Of a DNA stretch of 64,000 nt, positions 26,601 to 35,423 are shown one piece after another. The stretch is from Kitagawia praeruptora. Its lineage: Eukaryota > Streptophyta > Magnoliopsida > Apiales > Apiaceae. Positions within the stretch are counted from its first letter, which is position 1. The number at the start of each line of letters is the position of its first letter. The stretch is taken from positions 66,738,001 through 66,802,000 of the forward strand of contig CM075351.1 in NCBI GenBank assembly GCA_037693485.1, given 5' to 3'. Both the position numbers and the translations under genes were made by a program. Below the pieces are notes generated by a model. That model worked only from the letters and a program-made list of their open reading frames with translations, made no database searches and was not told the origin of the DNA.

Positions 26601-26994
26601 TGAAGTCAGCTATGTAAACATTTCCTTTTCTAAAGCCTGTCAGAACCACATTGTTGTTTTTCTTGGTAGAAACAACACAGGCTTCTTTAGTGAACTTTAC
26701 TTCATAGTCTTTGTCACAAATCTGACTGACACTCAGCAAATTGTGCTTCAAACCTTCAACTAAAGCCACTTCTTCAATGATGACATTGTCCTTTGTAATC
26801 AAGCCATATCCCTTAGTATAACCTTTGCTGTCATCTCCAAAGGTAATCCTAGGGCCAGCTTCCTCCTTGAACTCTGTGAGCAGGGTTGAATCTCCTGTCA
26901 TATGCCTAGAACATCCACTGTCTAGGTACCATAGATTCCTCTTATTTCCCTGCACACAATCCAAAATACAAATCAAGTTGATTTTGGTACCCAA
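23614..26994 (-). CDS. pol: Copia Pol: protease, integrase, reverse transcriptase, RNase H
   Basis: About 1,126 aa in Ty1/copia order. The protease has WYLDSGCSRHMTG (Asp near residue 25). Integrase has the zinc-binding H155, H160, C189, C192 and the catalytic D220, D283, E319 with DD35E spacing. Reverse transcriptase spans about 625-880 with YVDD at 813-816. RNase H has GYSDADYAG near 974 and AEAEYIA near 1016, and the C-terminal ADIFTKPL is present. The linker between integrase and reverse transcriptase (about 480-600) has a Ser-Val-Asp-Arg repeat encoded by the CCGTTGA motif. Sequence style, long Gag and extra 3' ORF point to the Sirevirus (Maximus/SIRE) lineage. There is no ATG at its start. 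It overlaps the gag end in the -1 frame, so it is probably made as Gag-Pol by frameshift or a related bypass. Confidence 0.93.
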   Translation of the reverse strand: MGTKINLICILDCVQGNKRNLWYLDSGCSRHMTGDSTLLTEFKEEAGPRITFGDDSKGYTKGYGLITKDNVIIEEVALVEGLKHNLLSVSQICDKDYEVKFTKEACVVSTKKNNNVVLTGFRKGNVYIADFNSVCSESITCLFSKASKDESWLWHKKLSHLNFKVMNDLVRKDLARGIPQLEFIKDGLCDACQLGKQKKSSFKSKTESSIVKPLQLLHMDLFGPVNVMSISKKKYCLVIVDDFSKFTWTFFLHSKDCASEIIINHLRQVNNGSEVKVQRIRSDNGTEFKNSTMNIFCEENGIVHEFSAARTPQQNGVVERKNRTLIEAARTMLSESRLPTYFWAEAVSTACFTQNISLINQARGMTPYHLFTNKKPTLAFLHVFGCKCFVLRNHGDNLGKFEAKADEAIFVGYAAGKAYRIYNLRTNIVMESVHVVFDDQKILGLNDEGFHEKLRFENEVEGRMYIDDDEENEDHDLGNSPRAVGPTRSDANTGNEASVDSHTRSSDASVDRHSHVSVDRQNGASVDRQNDASVDSQLHNSSRTTNSGGVSQSQNSISNQQYHTHVDEATSSRSNLPSSRKWTRDHPFELIIGDSNSRVQTRRATQEECLYSSFLSQEEPKKVEDALLDPDWVLAMQEELNQFERNKVWKLVPKPDDRGIIGTKWVLKNKTDENGIIVRNKARLVAKGYSQEEGIDFDETFAPVARLEAIRIFLAYAAHANFKVYQMDVKSAFLNGELEEEVYVHQPPGFEDPEFPDYVYLLLKALYGLKQAPRAWYDTLSQFLLENHFTRGTVDKTLFHRNVNGSSILVQIYVDDIIFGSTDEKLCKRFAKLMQSRYEMSMMGELTYFLGLQVKQVNEGIFISQTKYIYDLLKKFDLMDCASAKTPMATATKLELNTKEKSVDISSYRGMVGSLLYLTASRPDIMFSTCLCARFQADPRESHLIAIKRIFRYLKGTPNLGIWYPRDSGFDLIGYSDADYAGCRIDRKSTTGSCQFLGNRLVSWFSKKQNSVSTSTAEAEYIAAGSCCAQILWMRNQLIDYGLKVEKIPIFCDNTSAIAITENPVQHSRTKHIDIKYHFIREHVMNGTVEMHFVPSEMQLADIFTKPLDESSFTRLVGELGMLNFS

Positions 26995-29411
26995 GTTTCC
27001 TTGGGTCCTTTCTTGTTAGCCTTTGGTTTTACACTCTTGGCAATCTTCACTTTGGGTGTAGATGCTTGAGTGATAGGTTTAGACAGATGCTCATTTGCAT
27101 AAATATTTGATGCATGCATTTGTGAAAAATTGGCATACATATTATCCATGCTGGGGATGCTCCATGACATTTGTGGCATATTCACAGATTGAAAATAAGG
27201 ATTAGGCACATATGGCATGTTCACATATGGATTTGAAAAACTAGCATTCTGATACAAACCAGGCATAACAGGCATTGCAGGCATACTTGGCATAGATTGA
27301 GATACATGAACAGGAGTCCTTTTAACAGACTTGCAATTAGAAGATAGATGATTGACACTATTGCAATTACCACAAGTTTTCCTAGGAGCAAACTTGTCAG
27401 GAGAATAATTGTTTTTCTTGTTAATGCCTATCTTACCAATTCTGTTCTTTTTCTTTTTACCCTCAGTCTCTACCTTTTCATTAACTGACTTACCAACAGC
27501 CTTTTTGTTGGGTAAATCACCTGCCTTAGCCTTCTCACTTGATTTGGCTTGGCTACTTTCACCAGAAACAAAGTTCTTGGCTACTGGACCATACTGATTG
27601 TTCAGTCTCTTGAGTTCCTTCTTACTAACAGACTTTTTGTTAGTCGACGGATACCTCTCATCCGTTGATGGTTCATCTGTCAACGGATGATCACTATCCG
27701 TTGATTCACAAATAGTCTCTAGATCCTCAAGGCAAGGTTCTAGCTCCTTTTTCTTCTGAGTCCAGGTATCCCTTACAAATGATTCTATTCCCTGGACTTC
27801 TATTATGTTTTGAGAAATATTCCTACAACTTTGAAATTTAGCAATTATTCCTTGTTCTTTTTCAAGCTGGTTTCTTAAGATTAATTCTCTTTTTAACACA
27901 GCTTCAAGTTCATTTTTAGCATCATTGCAATCAACTCTCATTTTCTCAAATTCTAGAAATTGAACTTCCAGAACTGCATTTCTATCACTTAAGAACTGAT
28001 TAGTTTCTTTAATCCTATTGTTCTCTTTAGTAAGTGATTTAAGAGTAACACTCAAGTGATATAGTTCAGTAGACATATCATCTATAACACTATTGCATTC
28101 CTCTTTGGTGAGCTCAGAGAGATTAGTAGAAAATACCTGATTGCTAGCTGAACTTGCTTCCTGCTCAGAATCAGCCATTAATGCAAGGTTGACAAACTCA
28201 GCATCATCATCAGAATGATTTCCATCAGCAGCCCAGTCATACTCTTGGGTCATGAATGCCTTTCCTTTCTGTCTGAGAAGATCAAAGTATTTCTTCTTGT
28301 AGTCAATAGTTTCAGTTGACTTTCCCTTGTTCTCAGATCTAGGCTTCCTGCATTCACTTATCATGTGACCAGCAATACCACAATTATAGCATTTAATTTT
28401 GGATTTATCCACATAATTGCTTGTAGAAAAATCCTTGTTAAATGGCTTGGCCACCCCAGAGTTTCTTCTGAATTTTAGCTTAGAGAATCTCCTAGATAGA
28501 AAGGCTAAATGCTCATCTATCTCATCCAATTCATCCTGCTGTAGGTCACTCATTTCTTCAGACACCTTTTCCTTGCTTTTGCTTGATTCTGTTCTACCTT
28601 CACAAACCTCCCTGTTTGGTGTAGATTTAGCAGCTTCAGTCCTCTTTTCCTCCTTCTGCTCCAAGTTGGCAACAAGTGCAACTGACCCACTTTTCTTTTG
28701 GATCTTCTCAATTTCTTCATCCTGCTCCATTTCTAGTTCATATGTCTTTAAAGTTCCATAGAGTCTTTCAAGAGTAAATGACTTGTACTCTTGAGTGTTT
28801 CTTAGAGAAACAGTCATAGGCTTCCACTCTTTGGGCAGTGATCTCAGAAATTTGAGATTAGAATCTTTCACTTGGTAGATTCTTCCATACAGTTTCAAGC
28901 CATTCAGTAGCTTTTGAAATCTACTAAATGTATCATTCAATGTCTCTCCATTCTTGAAATGGAAGTGCTCATACTGTTGGATCAGTAGTTGCATCTTGTT
29001 TTCCCTTACCTGTTCTGTACCTTCACAAAGGGTCTGAACAATGTCCCATACTTCCTTGGCGGTAGTACAGTTGATAACATTGTCAACCATGTCTGTTTCT
29101 AAGCCATTAAACAGAATATTCATGGTCTTTTTGTCCTTGTGAACTTCTGCAATATCCTCAGCGCTCCATTCAGAAACAGGTTTTGGGATGTACGTGTCTG
29201 GTGCATCTGCAGCAAGACCAACTCTTGAAGCAGCCTTCATTGGAACATGAGGACCCTTCTCAATGCAATCTACAAAACCTACATCAATAGACATGAGATG
29301 TAGACGCATTTTTACTTTCCAGTGAAAGTAATTTTCCCTATCAAGAACCGGTATCTTCACTTCATAATCCTTCTTAGACATGTTGAAAGTGTGTTGATCT
29401 TTAAACTTCAA
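26973..29411 (-). CDS. gag: Copia Gag, 812 aa, Sirevirus-type
   Basis: The N-terminal third (about 15-230) matches the UBN2-like Gag of plant copia elements (DRENYFHWKVKM; later HFKNGETLNDTFSRF). A CCHC zinc knuckle (CYNCGIAGHMISEC) sits at 341-354. Residues about 430-530 are a heptad-like coiled coil. A second Cys/His cluster with CGNCNSVNHLSSNC lies at 680-693, followed by a Met/Pro/Asn-rich tail. About 568-590 carries STD and HPLT/YPST peptides encoded by the element's repeated DNA motif. It packages element RNA into particles. It stops at 26973 just before the protease frame. At over 800 aa it is long for copia Gag but normal for Sireviruses. A start at the second Met (residue 11) is also possible. 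Confidence 0.9.
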   Translation of the reverse strand: MKFKDQHTFNMSKKDYEVKIPVLDRENYFHWKVKMRLHLMSIDVGFVDCIEKGPHVPMKAASRVGLAADAPDTYIPKPVSEWSAEDIAEVHKDKKTMNILFNGLETDMVDNVINCTTAKEVWDIVQTLCEGTEQVRENKMQLLIQQYEHFHFKNGETLNDTFSRFQKLLNGLKLYGRIYQVKDSNLKFLRSLPKEWKPMTVSLRNTQEYKSFTLERLYGTLKTYELEMEQDEEIEKIQKKSGSVALVANLEQKEEKRTEAAKSTPNREVCEGRTESSKSKEKVSEEMSDLQQDELDEIDEHLAFLSRRFSKLKFRRNSGVAKPFNKDFSTSNYVDKSKIKCYNCGIAGHMISECRKPRSENKGKSTETIDYKKKYFDLLRQKGKAFMTQEYDWAADGNHSDDDAEFVNLALMADSEQEASSASNQVFSTNLSELTKEECNSVIDDMSTELYHLSVTLKSLTKENNRIKETNQFLSDRNAVLEVQFLEFEKMRVDCNDAKNELEAVLKRELILRNQLEKEQGIIAKFQSCRNISQNIIEVQGIESFVRDTWTQKKKELEPCLEDLETICESTDSDHPLTDEPSTDERYPSTNKKSVSKKELKRLNNQYGPVAKNFVSGESSQAKSSEKAKAGDLPNKKAVGKSVNEKVETEGKKKKNRIGKIGINKKNNYSPDKFAPRKTCGNCNSVNHLSSNCKSVKRTPVHVSQSMPSMPAMPVMPGLYQNASFSNPYVNMPYVPNPYFQSVNMPQMSWSIPSMDNMYANFSQMHASNIYANEHLSKPITQASTPKVKIAKSVKPKANKKGPKETWVPKST

Positions 29412-29426
29412 ATATATTAGAAGCTT

Positions 29427-29438
29427 GCTCTGATACCA
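29427..29438 (-). promoter_or_regulatory. Copia primer-binding site
   Basis: The minus strand reads TGGTATCAGAGC, complementary to the initiator tRNA-Met 3' end, two bases from the 5' LTR. Confidence 0.93.
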
Positions 29439-29440
29439 AT

Positions 29441-30422
29441 TGTTATTCCCAGATTACACACTTGTATAATTGTAGAAGGGGGGGTTGAATACAATTCTTG
29501 ATTATTATAAATTTCTGATAAAAACCACAGAAATCTATAAGGAAATAATTGCTGAATAAGAAATGGTTCACAAACACATAAAAAATCAGGTGGTTAAATG
29601 TACCACCTGAGACTTTTATTCGAAGAAAACCCTTTGATACAAGTGTACACAGCTTCTGTGTTTACAACTCTTTGCTTCTAAAGATATTCAAGAAACCCTA
29701 AGCAAATGTGTATGTTTTCTTACTTCCTAAAGAGTTGCTACACTTGGTTATATATTCCAAGTTTACAAGTGCTACAGGAATAAGATAATATTAATCTAAT
29801 TCAAGTTGACTTGCTACTCCACTCCAAATCCACATGTAGCCGAAAGGTTGTCCTTGTGAACAGATATGTCCCCTGCACCTTTCTTGTATGTACTGTGTAA
29901 ATGGAATGCTTCTTTCTTCTGTGTTTCCAAAGTATGGCTGCCATATTGCTTTTTATACCTACTATCAACCCATGTGATCTGTCAGTCAAACTTGTCCTTA
30001 TCAACTGCTAATTCCTAGCATAGGATAAAGTGACAATGATTATCCGTTGATGTTGTGTCTACTTATCCGTTGATGGTAGTTTGAGCTGTATCCGTTGATC
30101 GAGTAGATTTGAGTTGTATCCGTTGATAGAGCCCTGTTCTCATCCGTTGATACATTTTCACTTAGACAGAATTACATAGCATAGCTTATTTACAATTGGC
30201 TACCCTATTCTGCCTATCCATTGATGGTCAACATGACTCTGAATAAAGACACTATCAACTGATAAATATAGATATTGCAGTATGCTACAAAACCTCATCC
30301 GTTGATGAGCTACCTGTCAACGGATAGAGTTATAAGGTCTTATCCGTTGACAGTTACAAAACTTGACTTATACAATTTTGCTTGAATGTTAAGTTATCAT
30401 CAACTACAACATATTCCTAACA
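29441..30422 (-). mobile_element. Sirevirus-like copia element, 5' LTR and promoter
   Basis: Same length and nearly the same sequence as the 3' LTR. Transcription runs toward lower coordinates. A TATA-like GTTATATATT stretch lies at 29746-29755. A cluster of eight exact CCGTTGA/TCAACGG motifs lies 285-600 bp upstream of it (about 30040-30355), the expected place for an enhancer. The few differences from the other LTR include those near 29633, 29719, 29992, 30006 and 30165. Confidence 0.93.
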
Positions 30423-30427
30423 ATAAC
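30423..30427. repeat. Target site duplication ATAAC, right copy
   Basis: Matches 17455-17459. It shows the copia element is complete and has not exchanged flanks since insertion. Confidence 0.95.
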
Positions 30428-30432
30428 CTCAT

Positions 30433-30443
30433 CTCTGATACCA
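30433..30443 (-). promoter_or_regulatory. Element B primer-binding site
   Basis: The minus strand reads TGGTATCAGAG, four bases inside the 5' LTR of B, just as in element A. Confidence 0.85.
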
Positions 30444-30447
30444 TTTC

Positions 30448-33400
30448 TGTAACGCCCCAAATCCGGGGTCAGGGATTTGGTCGTCACGCGGAAATCCTTA
30501 ACATCAAATTACCTGTTTAACAACATTAAAGCATCTGTAATCATTAAAACTGAAATATAACTCTGCGACCCCAACCACCAAGCATCTTTTAGGTCATAGG
30601 GCTAGAAACAAGAACTAAAATCTTTACATCTTTATTACATCCATTCTATTACATCGCACTATGTCAAAAAATCTTATACTACTAGTATAGCTTCGTTGAG
30701 AAGTACACTAGCACTAGTACTATCCTGTACAAGGTGATATATACATATTACACATCAATACACTTATATATAACTTACTCCAGCTATCTATGATCTTCAC
30801 AAGGGCACACTGCCTGCTTCTCCTGAGCCATGCAGATAAGCCTCAATCATCTACCTTCCTCTGAAAGGTTAATATTTAAAACAAGCAAGTATGAGCGAAA
30901 GAATTGCCCAGCAAGTATTAATAGAGCACAACAATATATATCAATATACACATGGAGTTTTCGAAATATAACGATACTTAATATCAATTTCGAAATATTT
31001 ACAACAATGAAACCTCAGTAGGGGATATATAACATTTCGAGTAACATCAGATAAATAAAGTAAGTTCATGTCAACAATAGTAATCCTCATACCTTATCCA
31101 CATACCATACTCATAGTATTGATAACCTCTTAGGGAGCTTTTCAAAAATATGCAGTTCACTATGCTGCTAAGATAGTTATTACCACCCTTCATAAACCAA
31201 ACCATTATAAAGTTCCCTTTTTAACACTCCTCAAGTTTGTAAGTATATACACATGAGTATATCATTATCATCAAAACACCGTACAGTTCAAGATTCTGTA
31301 CAGGATATAAGTTCGTTAACCACTTGATAAGTGAAACTCAGAAATAACTGATAGGAAGAGAGTCAAAGCTCATGAAGCAAAACATTTGGGACTTAACATC
31401 AATAACCGATGAACCATCTTTCACCTTTTGAATAATTGCAAAAGTGCACAAGCACGTGCCATTATTGTTAGAATAATCTTGCAGTTCTAGATACTGCATG
31501 AATTCATCATCTTTCAAAATTGAAAACAACACTATCGGCTACTTGGCACTTAGGCCTAAGAAGCAGTGTTTGAGTATTTTTCCAAAGTGGAGGATGGGAC
31601 TTAAAGAAAACATAAAAACCTGACAAGGATTGACGATGATCAGTCGCCACATCCAAGTCCAATAATCCGCGGGTCTTCTCTACCGGTAGAAGGATAGAAA
31701 CTACATCCGTAACTATCCCCGAGTGAAAACTACATCCGTAATCACCCTCGATGAAAACTACATCCGTAATCATCCTTCGGCAACACCTGGGCCGGAATAA
31801 TAATTGATGGACCGCCTGGCTCACGGCCGCTTACACATCCCGGGAATCGTTCGTCAACGATTCCCACACCTGCCAGAGTCCCCTTTTTCTTTTCTTGTCA
31901 AAATCATTTTGATAGAAAACTTGAGTAGTTGAAGTTCGACTTCAGTCGACCGATAATTTCTTGAAAAACGAGCAAGAGAGTAAAACCTGACCGGGGGTTT
32001 TCGAAAATGTTTTGAGTTTAAAAGAGTTCAAGTATAGATATACACTTGTACCGATATCAATCTCGACACAGGGTTTTGTGATCACACATGGAAAATGGTA
32101 CGCATAAAGCTTGTAACCACAACAGGGTAATTCCATATATATATAAGTTCTTGAAAAGTAGCTTACCTAGATAGATTCAAAATATAATATTTTAAATGAC
32201 TATGAAAGTCCTTAGACAACCTTTAAATAGTGTTTTATAACCTTCAAAACACTTAGAGTATTTAATAAATATTTGACTACTATGTAACAAATAATAAATA
32301 TTCAATAATCCCTTTTTTAAAAGAATACTCAAATTAATATTCATTTATTAAGTAATATTCAAATAATATTTACTATTAATACTGGAATATTTAATAACCT
32401 CAAAACAACCAAATACAACTCCTGGAATGTTTCTAATCCAAATCAAGACGCAATCTCTCCAGCAGTCTCCAAACTTTAGCCACTTTATCAAATAACTACT
32501 ACTGACTCTCGGTCAATAAGAAATAATTAATAAGCATTCAAGTAACATATATTGATATCAATCTAGCTGGTTTAAGCTGAAAGTAACCAATTTATAACCA
32601 TTGGAATATCTTTAATCCGTATTGAAAATAAACTATCTCCGATAAAAATATACTAGATAGAATCACTCCATTAAATTGTTTTATTATTTCTCCGGGACAA
32701 AGTGATTTTAAGAAAGCGTTTTGAAAATGATATTCATCTAATTAAATAAATTTAATTAGGCGAACGAGGTTTATTTAATTAGTAAATGCTTTCAGGAGCA
32801 TCTATTAATTAAATAAACACCGATTTATTGGTGATGTTGCCTTTAGGTTAATTATTGCGAAATTCTTTTTAAAAGCTTTGCCCGGGTTTTCGAAAACATA
32901 CAATACAAAATAGCCCCGACACGCGGGCTAAGCTCGATAACTCAACACACGCTCTACCCTTGGAGCCTTTCTTATTCCGATACATAAATATATACCTCAT
33001 AACATATAGTCCACTTCCATGGTACGAAAAGTTTATAGATATATATATATATATACCGTATAAATCAAGATATAGAGCCATAAAAATATCACTGCCCATC
33101 AACAGTATTATAAGCCATGGGGTTTTGGTTATTGCACGAGCAGGATTTAATATTGTTGGCAAAGCAAGGAATACAATGATTTGGGAGAAGAAGTACAAGG
33201 TTGGAAAAACTCGCGATTATGGATTGAAAACTTATTTAACACATTTCATATATTTAAAATAAATATACTCTGAACAATAGAGTATGCATAGTAAACTTGC
33301 CTCTGGTCCTTAGCAGAAATAGAAACCGCGAATAAACCTTTCGCACTTCGTCCAAGCAATTCCATGGACCTTACCTGACGTCTCGATCTTCCCTTTTTGA

Positions 33401-34907
33401 TGCACGTCATTCCAACTTGATTATGCCCTAATGGTACTGAAATAGTTATGAGTGCGTGTCAGTCCTACCTCGTATATCGAGTAGACACAACTCGGAATTA
33501 TCACTAAATAACATAAAGTCAAACTATAGGTGTCCTCCCTATAGTTGACTACTCTAATACCACTTAATGCACATAAGACATTTAGTAATAGCAAACATCA
33601 CGGGAAGAGTCCCCTAATATAAAGTGAACATTTCCTAGTGCTAACACATCATAACCCTATACCACCATTTAGTCAACTTCACTTAACCTATACATTTATA
33701 ATACCTTTGACCTTCTACGACAAAACTTGATTAATAGCTAATCCTCAAAACACAATTAATCCTCGAAACACATAAATCCTTGAATTAAATCACTTAGCAC
33801 ATAAATCCTCGAGACAACAATTACCCTCGATTTAATTCACTTAACACATATCCACATAAACAGTTAACACCCAAATCATACCTTTAAACCCTTGAAATCA
33901 AATAAGTTAAATAAATTAAAATGCAGGGGATTTTTAGAAAATTTCGGCATGTAGTATTCGTTTATCGGACTATGGGCCCAACCCCTCCATGCCAACAAAA
34001 CAATTTATAACCCTGTTTTTGATAAAATAAAAGCTGCCTCAACTTGCAGCAACATAAAAGTAAACATATAAGAAAAGTACCCGCCCAGACATGCGGCAAC
34101 TAGCACATAAGGAAAAGTACCCGCCCAGACATGCGGCAACTAGCACATAAGGAAAAGTACCCGCCCAGACATGCGGCACCTCAACATTTAAGGAAAGTAA
34201 ACTAAGTTTATCCACATTTAAGCCAACACCACGTAGTTGGCACTTATGACTTCTAACAATTACTACGACCCGACTTATACCATTTAGCACATAAACATTT
34301 ACCGATAAGCCAACTCTTATAACTATACCTCATATGACAATAACAATTAGCACTTAGCACTTAGCACTTAACAATTTAAAAATTACAATTTGGAAACTAA
34401 CAATTAGCAATTAGCACTTAACAATTACTTGACAACTAACCCAAATATATTATCCGATAATTAATAATTACTCCCTAACAATTAACAATTAGCAATTTAA
34501 CAATTAACAATCACTAACCCGAACCTTTAATCGGACTCATAATTAAACTCAACAATTATAATTACAAACATACCTTCCGAATTAAATATCGGAAATTCAA
34601 CCAATAATCATAATCTTACAATTTTAGTCTAATTATACCCATTACCACATTAAGCTTTCCATTTAAACTAATTAAACCACCATAATTAACCTCGCAATTT
34701 AAACTAACTAATTACCACAATTAGCTAATTAAAATTCATAACAATTAAACTATATCAATTTTTACCACTAATTAGCTCATAACAATTAACCAATTAATAT
34801 ACTACAATTAGCTAATTAAATACATAATTTAAAAATACGAAGAAATTATACCATTTTCGTTTCCGATTCAACCCGCAAAATTCATGTCACCGGAAAATCA
34901 ATCTCCC

Positions 34908-34950
<43 letters not shown>

Positions 34951-35065
34951 GCCTCCAGCAGCTACCACCACCGCGCGCCTCCTCCGCGCTCCGCCCCTGC
35001 AGTCGCCGGCCACCCCCTCCGCGGCTCCACCTCTTCTCCTGCTCAAATCCGATGCTTCCCCTCAA
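30448..35065 (-). mobile_element. Element B, 5' LTR, truncated at its U3 end
   Basis: It starts TGTAACGCCCC next to the primer-binding site. From 31626 it matches the 3' LTR of B. It ends abruptly in CTCAACA at about 35065, where the other copy (from 14512) continues for about 855 more bases. Those bases and B's left flank are missing here, replaced by a copia fragment. It carries the same minisatellite (about 34070-34180) with slightly different unit lengths and a (CT)n tract. Confidence 0.85.
34911..34948. repeat. (CT)n microsatellite in LTR B
   Basis: Equivalent of the run at 14361-14397 in the other LTR of B. Confidence 0.95.
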
Positions 35066-35423
35066 CAACTGGTATCAGAGCCATCAGATTAATACACATA
35101 TCTGAGATCCAAATGGCAAGTATTCAAAGGTCAAGTAATATCAAGATTCCAGCTTTTGATAAAGAAAACTACAACATATGGAAAAAGAAGATTATGTTAT
35201 TTATCAAAGCTCAGAATCCATTATTCCTAGGTATTCTGGAAAATGGCCCCTTCGTTCCTCAAAAGGAAATTCCATCTGCTACAGTTAATGATGTAGTAAT
35301 CCTAGCTCATTGGGTTGCTAAGAAGCCTTCTGAGTATAATGACTCAGAAAAAGAAAAGGTAGCACTGGATGATCATCTGCAACTCATTTGGATCTCAGAT
35401 ATGTGTATTATGGCTACATAGGG
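35066..35423 (+). pseudogene. Copia fragment: primer-binding site and start of gag
   Basis: CTGGTATCAGAGCC at 35067-35080 is a tRNA-Met primer-binding site. An ATG at 35113 opens a 102-codon frame with FDKENYNIWKKKIMLFIKA, typical of the start of plant copia Gag. It ends at a TAG at 35419-35421, far short of full length. No copia LTR precedes it; the bases before the primer-binding site belong to the LTR of element B. It is plus strand, opposite to everything to its left. Confidence 0.75.
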
